Both the position numbers and the translations under genes were made by a program. A stretch of DNA of 64,000 bases, from the NCBI GenBank assembly GCA_040901445.1, contig JBBDYQ010000004.1, positions 1 to 64,000 on the forward strand, in the 5' to 3' direction. This document shows, in pieces, positions 1 to 6,946 of the stretch. The notes below the pieces were generated by a model. That model saw nothing but the letters and a program-made list of their open reading frames with translations. It ran no database searches and was not told the DNA's origin. Origin of the DNA: Thermoleophilaceae bacterium. GTDB lineage: Bacteria; Actinomycetota; Thermoleophilia; Solirubrobacterales; Thermoleophilaceae. How positions within the stretch are numbered: the first letter of the stretch is position 1; every line of letters starts with the position of its first letter.

Positions 1-62
1 GCGCACAATCCGCCCAAATCGTCTCCCCACCGCCTCCGGACGCGAATAGACCGAAACCAGTG

Positions 63-150
63 GACGCCGCTCGCGGCGTCGGGGGAGACACCGCAGCCTG
101 ATCGGCAAGCCGGAGGCTCCAGAAACCGCGGCAGGGGACGCCGCAGACAA
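63..150 (+). promoter_or_regulatory. Structured leader upstream of secreted protein gene
   Basis: Three possible hairpins lie in a row before the start codon at 161. They are GACGCCGC/GCGGCGTC (63-70 with 73-80), AGCCT/AGGCT enclosing CGGC-AA-GCCG (about 96-119), and CGGC/GCCG near 131-145. A purine-rich ribosome-binding stretch follows just before the ATG. I could not match it to a known riboswitch consensus. It may be a regulatory RNA leader or only GC-rich fold-back sequence. Confidence 0.25.
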
Positions 151-160
151 GGGAGAGAAG

Positions 161-1459
161 ATGCTTCGACGAGGTAGAAGTGCGACCATGGGGATGCTCG
201 TGGCGCTCCTGAGCGCGGCCGCTCTGGCCGTGCCGGCGGGGTCCTCCGCCGCCGCCAACAACGAGATCGTCTACGAGGGGGGCGCTGTTCCTCAGGACCT
301 TCTGGATCGGTTCGCGGACTGTCCTTCCGAGTCCGACTTCCCCGGCACGGGCGTCTACCTCTACTGCGCCCACGTAAAGGCCTACGACGGCGAGCTGAAG
401 CTCGGCAAGGTCAACGCGTCGATCGACGACCCGATCGAGGTCACAATCGGCATCGCTCTGATTGACGGCAAGACGGTGATGATCATGCCGCCCGGTCCGG
501 GTGGTCCTCCCAAGCCGGTGAAGATCTCCGGCGGCATCCTCGGCATCCCGGCTCTCGATCCGGTTCTCGACAACTCCCTCGGGCTGTTGTCCGTCTCGGC
601 GACGCCCCAGCTCGGGGAAATCGGTGCGGAGGCTGCGGCGAACACGCCGACCCACCTGAACAAGATCACACTCCCGCTGTCGATCAAGCTGGACAACACG
701 CTGTTCGGGAAGAACTGCAGCATCGGAACCCCGGAGGAGCCGTTCACGATCAACCTCACGACTGGCACGACCGCGCCTCCCGCCGGTGTCGCGCCGATCT
801 CCGGCACGCCACCCGAGGAATCCGTCACGTCCCAGTGGACCAATTACTCGGGAACCGGGGCGCCCGGGACGCAGAGCGGGACCGGGGCGGAGTCCGTCGA
901 CAACACGTTCGCGGTTCCGGGTGCGAAGAACTGCGACCTGCTCCCGTCCGACATGCGTGCTCTCGGGCCGAAGCTCGGCCTCGGCTCGCTGTTCGGGCCG
1001 GATCGGGGTGTGTTTGACCCGGTCATCAACCAGCAGGTCGGGCTCCCGAGCGCGGCCGGCAACAACCGGATGTCGATCAAGGTCGACACCGAATGGGTCA
1101 CTGGCACGACCGTCGGCGTCATCAAGGGCGAGAACACGCTCCAGTGGACGACGTCTGAAGGATCGTTCGAGTTCGGCGACGTCCCGGTCGGCTCAAGCGT
1201 GGACAAGACGATCACAGTGACGAACATCCTCGACAGCGAGCGGACGTTCGGGAGCAGCTTCTTCTCGCTGTTCACCCTGCCCGAGGACACATCGATCGTC
1301 TCGGACACGTGCGAGAACAGCACGATCCCGGCCGGCGGCACGTGCCAGATCACCCTCCGGTTCGCGCCGACGTCGCCGGGCCAGAAGTTCGGCCTCTACA
1401 GCGTGGACGCTCCGCCCGACAGCTCTATGTCGATCAACGCGAGGGGACGGGGCATCTAA
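161..1459 (+). CDS. Secreted protein with C-terminal choice-of-anchor/ASH-like domain
   Basis: A 432-residue exported protein of unknown function. Residues 1-31 form a Sec signal peptide: RR-rich start, Leu/Ala core and an Ala-rich cleavage region (SSAAA). The middle is a Gly/Pro/Thr-rich beta-type region with few cysteines. Residues about 333-428 (FGDVPVG, TITVTN, CQITLRFAPTSPG) match the immunoglobulin-like repeat seen in choice-of-anchor D and ASH/HYDIN domains, usually involved in adhesion or surface attachment. The ATG at 161 follows the purine-rich stretch AAGGGAGAGAAG. The gene is monocistronic and ends at a strong hairpin terminator. No anchor motif is visible, so it is probably released or loosely cell-wall associated. 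Confidence 0.75.
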   Translation: MLRRGRSATMGMLVALLSAAALAVPAGSSAAANNEIVYEGGAVPQDLLDRFADCPSESDFPGTGVYLYCAHVKAYDGELKLGKVNASIDDPIEVTIGIALIDGKTVMIMPPGPGGPPKPVKISGGILGIPALDPVLDNSLGLLSVSATPQLGEIGAEAAANTPTHLNKITLPLSIKLDNTLFGKNCSIGTPEEPFTINLTTGTTAPPAGVAPISGTPPEESVTSQWTNYSGTGAPGTQSGTGAESVDNTFAVPGAKNCDLLPSDMRALGPKLGLGSLFGPDRGVFDPVINQQVGLPSAAGNNRMSIKVDTEWVTGTTVGVIKGENTLQWTTSEGSFEFGDVPVGSSVDKTITVTNILDSERTFGSSFFSLFTLPEDTSIVSDTCENSTIPAGGTCQITLRFAPTSPGQKFGLYSVDAPPDSSMSINARGRGI

Positions 1460-1487
1460 CCGGCGTAGAGACAGACACGATTCCTAA

Positions 1488-1523
1488 GCGAGGAGGGCCC
1501 GGCGTCTGCCGGGCCCTCCTCGC
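1488..1523 (+). terminator. Rho-independent-type terminator
   Basis: A perfect 16-bp inverted repeat (GCGAGGAGGGCCCGGC and its complement) with a 4-base loop GTCT lies 29 bases after the stop of the secreted protein gene. The T-tract is weak, as is usual in GC-rich actinobacteria. It could also end transcription arriving from the opposite strand. Confidence 0.85.
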
Positions 1524-1627
1524 TTGTGCGTGCCGGTGCTTCGCCGCTACTGCTCAGATACGTCGGCGGGGGTGGCAAAAGCGGAGATCGAGCTTGACGT
1601 CGAACTTGTTGCCGGGGAGGCCTCGGC

Positions 1628-2065
1628 CTACCGGCTCGGCATCCGGAAGAGAGCGCTCATGACGACGGCGGTCATCAGGTTGCCGCCGATCGTCAGCTTG
1701 CCTCGCGAGTAGAGATCGGGCGCACTCGCGACACCCGCAGCGAGCTGCAGGAACTCCGGCCCGCCTACTTCGATGACGGCCGAAGGATCAGCGCCGCCGT
1801 TCCGCTTGATGCGGGCCCGGCCGTCGGCGATCGACACCTGGTACTGGGTGGCTCTTCCTCGCCGGCGCCCGCCGATCCGGAACTCGAGCACTCCGCGCGT
1901 CTTCGCGGCTTGCTCGGCGTCGAACCGGAAGGGCATCACCGCGAAGATCGTCCGCAGGACGACGGCCCGCAGAGGTGAGCGCATCACTCGGAGCAGCTGG
2001 TCGTCCGAGGCCCGGGCGACCGTCCGCGCGAAGTGGCGCGCCGCCGCGTCCGTTGCCCTGTCCAC
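1628..2065 (-). CDS. SCP2 sterol-binding domain protein
   Basis: A 145-residue single-domain protein of the SCP2/sterol-carrier family. These bind acyl-CoA, fatty acids or sterols in a hydrophobic pocket. The family features visible are FRIGGRRRG followed by a beta strand, the segment GADPSAVIEVGGPEFLQLAAG, and a closing LTIGGNLMTAV motif. It lies 63 bp downstream of, and in the same direction as, the TetR gene at 2129-2788, so the two are probably one transcript. This is the only enzyme- or carrier-like gene next to the TetR array, which makes it a candidate target of one of those regulators. No signal peptide is seen, so it should be cytosolic. Confidence 0.75.
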   Translation of the reverse strand: MDRATDAAARHFARTVARASDDQLLRVMRSPLRAVVLRTIFAVMPFRFDAEQAAKTRGVLEFRIGGRRRGRATQYQVSIADGRARIKRNGGADPSAVIEVGGPEFLQLAAGVASAPDLYSRGKLTIGGNLMTAVVMSALFRMPSR

Positions 2066-2128
2066 CAGCGCTCGCAGGGTCCCACCCTAATCGTCCCGGC
2101 CCGGGGCGGAACGGAAAACCGGCCGCGG

Positions 2129-2788
2129 CTAGGAAAGCGCCCGGTGCCCGCCGTAGGGAAGCAGAGCTACGTAGACGAAGTCGTCGAGATCGTCGGGCAA
2201 TTCCTGCGCGCGGTGCTCGAGGATACGCGTGAACAGCATGCCGGCCAGCGAGTCGACCACCGCCTCAGCCACGAGGTTGGGCCGCTCGACGCCCACGTTC
2301 ATCTCCGGACGAAGCTCTGGATCGAAGTAGCTGCGCAGCGCGGTGAGCACCAGGTGCCGCCTGGCGAGGCCGCTCTCGCCGACGGCGAGCGCCTCGATGA
2401 ACACCACCCGCGCGAAGGCATGTTCGGCCGCGAGGAACTCGAGCAGCGCCTTGATGCCGCCGCGGAGGCGACCGGGCCACGCGTCCCCGCCCTCGTCATA
2501 GCCGTTGTTGACCGCGAGCGCGAGTGCCAGGAAGCGGGTGTCGTTTGCAGACCAGAAGCAGTCCTCCTTGTCGGCGAAGTTCTCGTAGAAGGTGGCCTTC
2601 GAAACCCCGGCCCGCTTGGTGATCTCCTGGACCGTCGTCTCGAGGTAGCCCTTCTCGGCAACGAGCTCAACCACCGCATCCTGCACGCGTTCGCGTTGCG
2701 ACTTGACGACGTGATCCCGCGACAGGCCGTGCCGTCCGGGGGGCAGGCGCCTCGCTGCGCCGGCGGTCTGCGGTCTCTCGACATCCAT
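2129..2788 (-). CDS. TetR/AcrR family transcriptional regulator (SCP2-linked)
   Basis: A 219-residue TetR regulator. The helix-turn-helix lies at about residues 33-80 (ERVQDAVVELVAEKGY, TTVQEITKRAGVSKATFYENF, DKEDCF). The Arg/Pro/Gly-rich extension before it (RLPPGRHGLSRDHV) is shared with many actinobacterial TetRs. The C-terminal half is the variable ligand-binding domain, with an LLEFLAAEHAFARVVFIEA helix. It is divergent from the TetR at 2913, and three copies of a palindromic operator separate them. It precedes the SCP2 gene. It is less similar to the other array members (KATFYENF against QxVYNYVGSK), so it probably belongs to another subgroup. Confidence 0.9.
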   Translation of the reverse strand: MDVERPQTAGAARRLPPGRHGLSRDHVVKSQRERVQDAVVELVAEKGYLETTVQEITKRAGVSKATFYENFADKEDCFWSANDTRFLALALAVNNGYDEGGDAWPGRLRGGIKALLEFLAAEHAFARVVFIEALAVGESGLARRHLVLTALRSYFDPELRPEMNVGVERPNLVAEAVVDSLAGMLFTRILEHRAQELPDDLDDFVYVALLPYGGHRALS

Positions 2789-2822
2789 GCGTCTCCGAGG
2801 CTACTGCATCTGTCCGGGTTTA

Positions 2823-2881
2823 TGAACGGGCCGTTCAAAGTTTATGAACGGGGCGTTCAATCTTTATGAACGGAGCGTTCA
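2823..2881. promoter_or_regulatory. Triple palindromic operator TGAACG-N3-CGTTCA
   Basis: Three 15-bp palindromes (2823-2837, 2845-2859, 2867-2881) have exactly 22-bp periodicity, each in a TTTATGAACG context. Spacing of about two helical turns puts them on one DNA face, as expected for cooperative TetR binding. They fill the space between two divergent TetR genes. The third copy overlaps the -35 box of the rightward promoter. The binding protein cannot be told from sequence alone. Confidence 0.85.
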
Positions 2882-2912
2882 CAAGAGCAACGATTCTGGT
2901 TATAGTGGCTCA
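2878..2912 (+). promoter_or_regulatory. Sigma-70-type promoter of TetR gene 2913
   Basis: A -35 box TTCACA (2878-2883, 5 of 6 consensus) is followed by a 17-bp spacer and a -10 box TATAGT (2901-2906, 5 of 6). The predicted start of transcription is about 2912-2913, on the GTG start codon, so the mRNA would be leaderless. The -35 overlaps the third operator palindrome, so binding there should block RNA polymerase. Confidence 0.75.
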
Positions 2913-3518
2913 GTGGCTCCGGAACTCGCCGTCCGAACGCAGCGGGCCGAACCGATCTTCGCGGCGGCCGAGCGGCTGTTCGCAGAGCACGGTTACCGAG
3001 CCGTCTCGCTCGCCGAGGTCGCCGGCCACGTCGGGCTCCCCGAGCAGCACGTATACAACTACGTCGGGTCGAAGGAGACGCTCCTGCTGGCCTGCTTCAA
3101 GCGTGGACGGCGGCGGTTGCTGGAGGCGCTCGACGCTCCGGATGCCGACCTCGCGGACTCCCGGCGCTACCTCGAGCAGTCGCTCGCGGCGATCCTCATG
3201 TTCTTCCGCGACCATCGTGAGGCCTGGGAGATCCTCGAGACCCACGCGCGTACTCACGGTGGCCCGGTGGCCACGGAGCTCGCGCGGGCGCGGTCGGAGT
3301 TCGCACGCCTGCTGTCCCAGCTGCTGGCCGAGGTGCGGGCCGTCTCCGGCAAGGACCCGGGCTCCGTGAACACCGAGACCACGGCCTTCGCGATCATCGG
3401 CGCGCTCGATGCCGTCGGCACCTGGTGGGCAGCCAACCCCGACGTCCCGCCCACGGAGGTCGCCGCCCATATGGCGGGCGCGCTGTGGGGCGGGCTGAGC
3501 GGCGTCTTCGCCGGCTGA
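2913..3518 (+). CDS. TetR/AcrR family transcriptional regulator (array member 2)
   Basis: A TetR regulator of about 201 residues. An in-frame ATG exists at 2844, but it lies inside the operator and upstream of the promoter. The GTG at 2913 sits 6 bases after the -10 box and gives a normal TetR N-terminus, so I chose it. The HTH reads ERLFAEHGYRAVSLAEVAGH then VGLPEQHVYNYVGSKETL. The C-terminal half has the AWEILETHARTHGGPVATEL and TTAFAIIGALDAVGTWW segments shared with array members 3 to 5, so these are paralogues. It is followed after 30 bp by the next TetR on the same strand. Confidence 0.85.
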   Translation: MAPELAVRTQRAEPIFAAAERLFAEHGYRAVSLAEVAGHVGLPEQHVYNYVGSKETLLLACFKRGRRRLLEALDAPDADLADSRRYLEQSLAAILMFFRDHREAWEILETHARTHGGPVATELARARSEFARLLSQLLAEVRAVSGKDPGSVNTETTAFAIIGALDAVGTWWAANPDVPPTEVAAHMAGALWGGLSGVFAG

Positions 3519-3548
3519 CCGGCGGCAACGCCGCGCTTCTGCGGCCTG

Positions 3549-4160
3549 ATGAACGGGCCTCCCGCCGACACCGATGGGACGCGCGCCGAGCGGGAGGAGC
3601 AGATCCTGCAGGCGGCCGAGCGACAGTTCGCAGAGGCGGGCTTCTACGCCGTCTCGATGGATGCCATCGCCGACGAGGTGGGGCTGTCGAAGCAGATGGT
3701 CTACAACTACGTCGGCTCGAAGGAGTCGCTCTACGTCGCCTGCTTCCGCCGGGCGCGGGTCCAGCTCCTCGGGCTCCTGGCGGGCGCGGCGGCCGGCCAG
3801 ACGCCCGGCGAGCAGCTGCTGCTCGGCGTGAATGCCTTCTTCAAGTTCGTCGAGGAGCACCGGGAGCCCTGGGCGCTCATCCACGAGCACGCGTCGCAAC
3901 GTGGGGGCCCGTTCGCCGCGGAGGTCAACGACATGCGGACCGAGATAGGCCGGTTGATCTCCCAGTTGTTCGTGGACGCCCGCGAGGCCGTGGGCAACGA
4001 TCCCTCCTCGGTGAACACCGAGGTCACGGCCTACGCGGTCCTCGGGGCCATGGAGTCAATGGCCCACTGGTGGAAGGACCACCCCGAGGTACCGCGCGAA
4101 GAGCTGACGCGCGAGATGGTCGCCGTGGTGTGGACGGGCCTGGAGCGGGCGGTGAGATGA
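3549..4160 (+). CDS. TetR/AcrR family transcriptional regulator (array member 3)
   Basis: A 203-residue TetR regulator. HTH: EREEQILQAAERQFAEAGFY, VSMDAIADEVGLSKQMVYNY, VGSKESLYVACFRRAR. The recognition region SKQMVYNYVGSKE is identical to that of the TetR at 4862-5530, so the two probably bind the same operator. The C-terminal domain keeps the paralogue signature (WALIHEHASQRGGPFAAEV, SSVNTEVTAYAVLGAMESMA, WW). It lies 30 bp after the previous gene, apparently co-transcribed. Its ATG sits in ATGAACGGGCC, a half-copy of the upstream operator, which may be a trace of duplication or chance. Confidence 0.9.
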   Translation: MNGPPADTDGTRAEREEQILQAAERQFAEAGFYAVSMDAIADEVGLSKQMVYNYVGSKESLYVACFRRARVQLLGLLAGAAAGQTPGEQLLLGVNAFFKFVEEHREPWALIHEHASQRGGPFAAEVNDMRTEIGRLISQLFVDAREAVGNDPSSVNTEVTAYAVLGAMESMAHWWKDHPEVPREELTREMVAVVWTGLERAVR

Positions 4161-4187
4161 CCCGCTCGACCGCGGCATCCCGTCGCA

Positions 4188-4205
4188 TTACTTGGTATCA
4201 AGTAA
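4188..4205. promoter_or_regulatory. Operator TTACTTG-N4-CAAGTAA (copy 1)
   Basis: A perfect 7-bp inverted repeat with a 4-base spacer (GTAT) ends 2 bases before the ATG of the TetR at 4208. Near-identical sites occur at 5627-5644 and 5688-5705 next to two other TetR genes. Its place over the transcription/translation start implies repression. Confidence 0.8.
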
Positions 4206-4207
4206 AC

Positions 4208-4846
4208 ATGCAGAACCCCGAGAGGCTCCCCTCCCACCGCCCCCAGATACTGCGGACCGAGCGCTTGGCCCAGATCGCGGTTGCCGCCGACCGCCGCTTC
4301 GCGGTGAGCGGCTACGAGGGGACTTCGCTCGAGCAGATCGCCGGCGATGTCGGGCTCCCGTCGCAGATGGTCTCGAACTACGCAGGGTCGAAGGGTGACC
4401 TCTACGTGGCCTACTTCCGCCGAGCTCGCCGCAGCTTCCTGCGTCGCCTCGATGAGGCGGGCGAACGCTCCGCGGTGGCGGCGCGCGGCCCACGCTGCCA
4501 GCTGGAGCTGGGAATCGACTACTTCTTCCGCTTGATCGAGGCCCATGGGGAGGCCTGGGCGCTGGTCCGCCGGCGCGGTTCAGCGGGGGAGGCTCCATTC
4601 GCATATGAGCTCATGAACTCCCGCGCGGAGCTGGCCCGCCTGCTGGCACAGCTCCTCGCCGAGGGCCGCGCCGCCGCCGGAAACCCGACCGTCGTGAATA
4701 CTGAGATTGCGGCCCACGCGATCATCGGCGCGGCCGAAGCGGCGGCGGAGTGGTGGCTCCAGCATCCTCGGGTTCCGCGCGGCGAACTCGTGGAGCGGCT
4801 GGCCGCGCTGCTTTGGATCGGACTGGAGCGGCAGCTCAGCGCGTGA
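4208..4846 (+). CDS. TetR/AcrR family transcriptional regulator (array member 4)
   Basis: A 212-residue TetR regulator with HTH ERLAQIAVAADRRFAVSGYE, SLEQIAGDVGLPSQMVSNY and AGSKGDLYVAYFRRAR. The ATG at 4208 is preceded by the TTACTTG palindrome and no clear Shine-Dalgarno. A longer open frame runs upstream but enters the preceding TetR gene in another reading frame. The C-terminal half has the paralogue pattern (AWALVRRRGSAGE, TVVNTEIAAHAIIGAAEAAAEWW). Compared with members 3 and 5, the recognition helix changes KQMVYNYVGSK to SQMVSNYAGSK, so specificity has probably diverged. It converges on the TetR at 4862, with 15 bp between stops. Confidence 0.9.
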   Translation: MQNPERLPSHRPQILRTERLAQIAVAADRRFAVSGYEGTSLEQIAGDVGLPSQMVSNYAGSKGDLYVAYFRRARRSFLRRLDEAGERSAVAARGPRCQLELGIDYFFRLIEAHGEAWALVRRRGSAGEAPFAYELMNSRAELARLLAQLLAEGRAAAGNPTVVNTEIAAHAIIGAAEAAAEWWLQHPRVPRGELVERLAALLWIGLERQLSA

Positions 4847-4861
4847 CGGCCCGCGAGGGCG

Positions 4862-5530
4862 CTAGTCCGCTCTGACCGGGTGATCCCAGAAGTGGTCGTG
4901 GAGCAGGTTGTCGAGGCCCATCCAGACCACGTCCATCAGCCGGGCGACGACGTACTCCTTCTCGATTTCCGGATGGTCGAGCCACCAGCTCGCCATACCC
5001 TCAGCCGCGCCGACGATCGTGAAGGCCGTGATTTCGGTGTTCGCGGTGGCCGTGTCCTTCCCGGCGGCGGCGCGCGCATCGGTGAGCAGCTGGGAGATGA
5101 GGCGTCCGATCTCTGCGCGTGCGGCGGCCACCTCACCGGCGAAGGGCCCGCCGCGTGCGGACGCCTGCTCGTTGAGGATGGACCACGCCTCGCGGTGCTC
5201 CTCGATGAAGGTGAAGAAGGCGAGTACGCCGTACCAGAGCTGCTCTTGTGGGCCCGTGGCCTGCGCGGCGCCCTGGTCGACGACGCGCTCGAGGTGGAAG
5301 CGGGCGCGGCGGAAGCAGGTGAGGTACAGCTCCTCCTTGGAGCCGACGTAGTTGTAGACCATCTGCTTCGAGAGCCCGACCTCGCCGGCGATGGCATCCA
5401 TCGAGACGGCGTAGTAGCCGGACTCCGCGAACTGCCGCTCGGCGATCGAGAGGATCTGCTCCTCGCGCTCCGCGCGCGGCACGCGCTTGCGGCCGTTGGC
5501 GCTTGCCTTCTTAGTGGCGGGCTCGGTCAT
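4862..5530 (-). CDS. TetR/AcrR family transcriptional regulator (array member 5)
   Basis: A 222-residue TetR regulator with a basic N-terminal tail (KKASANGRKR). HTH: EREEQILSIAERQFAESGYY, VSMDAIAGEVGLSKQMVYNY, VGSKEELYLTCFRRAR. It is very like the TetR at 3549, with the same recognition helix, and the C-terminal half also aligns (SILNEQASARGGPFAGEV, TEITAFTIVGAAEGMASWW). It is transcribed away from the TetR at 5709. The shared 178-bp intergenic region carries two TTACTTG-type operators, so it may regulate itself and its neighbour. A half-site (ACTTGATC) near 5560 lies close to its start. Confidence 0.9.
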   Translation of the reverse strand: MTEPATKKASANGRKRVPRAEREEQILSIAERQFAESGYYAVSMDAIAGEVGLSKQMVYNYVGSKEELYLTCFRRARFHLERVVDQGAAQATGPQEQLWYGVLAFFTFIEEHREAWSILNEQASARGGPFAGEVAAARAEIGRLISQLLTDARAAAGKDTATANTEITAFTIVGAAEGMASWWLDHPEIEKEYVVARLMDVVWMGLDNLLHDHFWDHPVRAD

Positions 5531-5626
5531 GCCGCGAATTCCTGGTCTTGTCGGGACTTGATCGTTCTCATTCGATTGCGGCCGGGTCGGGATCCAGTGC
5601 TCGAATACCCTCGTTGCCGGTCTATG

Positions 5627-5644
5627 TTACTTGCCTACAAGTTT
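5627..5644. promoter_or_regulatory. Operator TTACTTG-N4-CAAGTTT (copy 2, imperfect)
   Basis: The left arm TTACTTG is identical to copies 1 and 3. The right arm is CAAGTTT instead of CAAGTAA, with a 4-base spacer CCTA. It lies midway between the divergent TetR genes at 5530 and 5709, 61 bp from copy 3. Confidence 0.6.
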
Positions 5645-5687
5645 GACGGGGGAGGCACGATCCGTCTGTCATCGAATCGCTATAGGG

Positions 5688-5705
5688 TTACTTGTGATCA
5701 AGTAA
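5688..5705. promoter_or_regulatory. Operator TTACTTG-N4-CAAGTAA (copy 3)
   Basis: A perfect 7-bp inverted repeat with spacer TGAT ends 3 bases before the ATG at 5709. A TATAGG box (5681-5686) sits just upstream, so the site covers the likely transcription start. Arms are identical to copy 1. Confidence 0.8.
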
Positions 5706-5708
5706 TCC

Positions 5709-6347
5709 ATGCGAGATACCACAGACGACGACATCACGGGGGCCGCCGGTGGCGGTCCCACCAGCGCGGGGGAGCGGCGGTCGCGAGCGGCGCGCCTGCG
5801 CGCCATCGAGGAGGTGGCCTGGCGGCAGTTCGCCGCCGGCGAATACGAGGCGGTGGGCCTCGCGGAGATTGCAGCCGAGGTGGGGCTGGCGCGGTCGACC
5901 GTCCAGACTTACGTGGGATCGAAGCGAGATCTCTACCGTCAATGCGTGGACCGTGCGGTCGCCGAGCTGGATGCCCATCTCGCCATGGCAGCGGGCGGGG
6001 ACGGCAACCACGCCGACCGCCTGCGGCGAGCGCTCGCGGCTTTCCTCGACTTCGCAGACGAGCGACCAGAGGCCTGGGCGCTCGTCGACCGTCACCTTTT
6101 TGTGGCCGCCGGGCCTTTCGCGGCCGACGGCGCCCGCATGCGCGAGCAGCTGCTGCCGCGGCTCGAGGAGTTGGTAGCCGGTGCGCGCGTTCCGAGCAGC
6201 CCCGGTGCGACGGCGTCTGCAGTACTCGGCTCGCTCCACGCGCTGGCCAGCTGGCGGAGCGAGCGCCCCGACATCCCGCGGGAATCGGTCGTCGAGCGTG
6301 CGACGGCGCTGATCTGGTTCGGCCTGGCGCTCGAGCTGGGCCGGTGA
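5709..6347 (+). CDS. TetR/AcrR family transcriptional regulator (array member 6)
   Basis: A 212-residue TetR regulator. HTH: RLRAIEEVAWRQFAAGEYE, VGLAEIAAEVGLARSTVQTY, VGSKRDLYRQCVDRAV. The recognition helix (ARSTVQTYVGSK) differs from members 3 and 5. The C-terminal domain is shorter but keeps the pattern (AWALVDRHLFVAAGPFAADG, ASAVLGSLHALASW, IWFGLALEL). The ATG at 5709 lies directly behind operator copy 3. It is divergent from the TetR at 4862-5530 and is followed by a hairpin at 6355-6389. It completes six TetR genes in about 4.2 kb. Confidence 0.9.
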   Translation: MRDTTDDDITGAAGGGPTSAGERRSRAARLRAIEEVAWRQFAAGEYEAVGLAEIAAEVGLARSTVQTYVGSKRDLYRQCVDRAVAELDAHLAMAAGGDGNHADRLRRALAAFLDFADERPEAWALVDRHLFVAAGPFAADGARMREQLLPRLEELVAGARVPSSPGATASAVLGSLHALASWRSERPDIPRESVVERATALIWFGLALELGR

Positions 6348-6354
6348 GGCCGGG

Positions 6355-6389
6355 GGCGCCCTCGGCAAGGACGTGATCGAGGGGGCGCC
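6355..6389 (+). terminator. Terminator-like hairpin after TetR array
   Basis: GGCGCCCTCG (6355-6364) pairs with CGAG-GG-GGCGCC (6378-6389) around a 13-base loop, with a two-base bulge. It sits 8 bases after the stop of the last TetR gene and before a convergent gene. Confidence 0.5.
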
Positions 6390-6516
6390 GGCTGTTCGGG
6401 CTCATCACGATCGTCGGCGTCTTCGGCAAGGTCACCTGGCGCAAGACGCGCGCGCGTCGACATCTACCTCCACGACGGCAGGAGCTACGGCAGGGCGTCC
6501 ACCGACGCGCTGTGCA

Positions 6517-6912
6517 TCATGCGCCGGCGGTGACCGGCGCGTACCTGTGGTGCAGCGCCAGCGCGTTGCCGTCGGGGTCCTCGAAGAACGTCTGGTGGCA
6601 CACGCCGGAGTCGAGGATGTCGCCCTTGAACGTGACCCCGCGGGACTCCAGCTCTGCGCGCGCCGCCTCGACGTCCTCCACGCGCAGCTCGATGGGGTGG
6701 ACGTGCGGGCTGAACTCCATGCCGAACGCGTCGGACTGCATGACCGCGATCGTGAGGTTGCCGGTCTCGAACTCGCCCGCGGGCCTGTCGCCCCAGCGCT
6801 TGGAGAGCGGCAGGCCCAGCACGCCGCCGTAGAACTCCGCGGCGGCATCGAAGTCCCTGGTGCCGACGGCGATGAAGTCGGTGCCGGTGATGAGCGAGGT
6901 CGAAGTGGGCAT
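6517..6912 (-). CDS. VOC (glyoxalase/bleomycin resistance) family protein
   Basis: A 131-residue single-domain VOC protein with two beta-alpha-beta-beta-beta modules: DFIAVGTRDFDAAAEFYGGVLGLPL, then HPIELRVEDVEAARAELESRG and EDPDGNALALHHRY. His near the C-terminus and Glu residues at the ends of the strands are in the usual metal-binding positions. Substrate is unknown; the family includes glyoxalases, dioxygenases and antibiotic-binding proteins. AAGGAG lies 8 bases before the ATG. It is upstream of and co-directional with the CocE-type hydrolase, with a 14-bp palindrome between them. Confidence 0.85.
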   Translation of the reverse strand: MPTSTSLITGTDFIAVGTRDFDAAAEFYGGVLGLPLSKRWGDRPAGEFETGNLTIAVMQSDAFGMEFSPHVHPIELRVEDVEAARAELESRGVTFKGDILDSGVCHQTFFEDPDGNALALHHRYAPVTAGA

Positions 6913-6927
6913 GGTGGCTCCTTGGTC

Positions 6928-6941
6928 TTCGGGGCCCCGAA
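6928..6941. repeat. Palindrome TTCGGGGCCCCGAA between VOC and hydrolase genes
   Basis: A perfect 14-bp palindrome in the 34-bp gap between the hydrolase stop (6947) and the VOC start (6912), close to the VOC ribosome-binding site. It could be a short terminator for the hydrolase gene or a fold affecting translation of the VOC gene. Confidence 0.4.
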
Positions 6942-6946
6942 TCGTC

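Noticed and set aside
63-150. c-di-AMP or c-di-GMP riboswitch
   Set aside because: The conserved core sequences of those classes are not present; only generic hairpins are seen.
2844-2912. Starting the second TetR at the ATG at 2844 or 2866
   Set aside because: Those ATGs lie inside operator palindromes and upstream of the promoter, and the added residues are unlike TetR N-termini.
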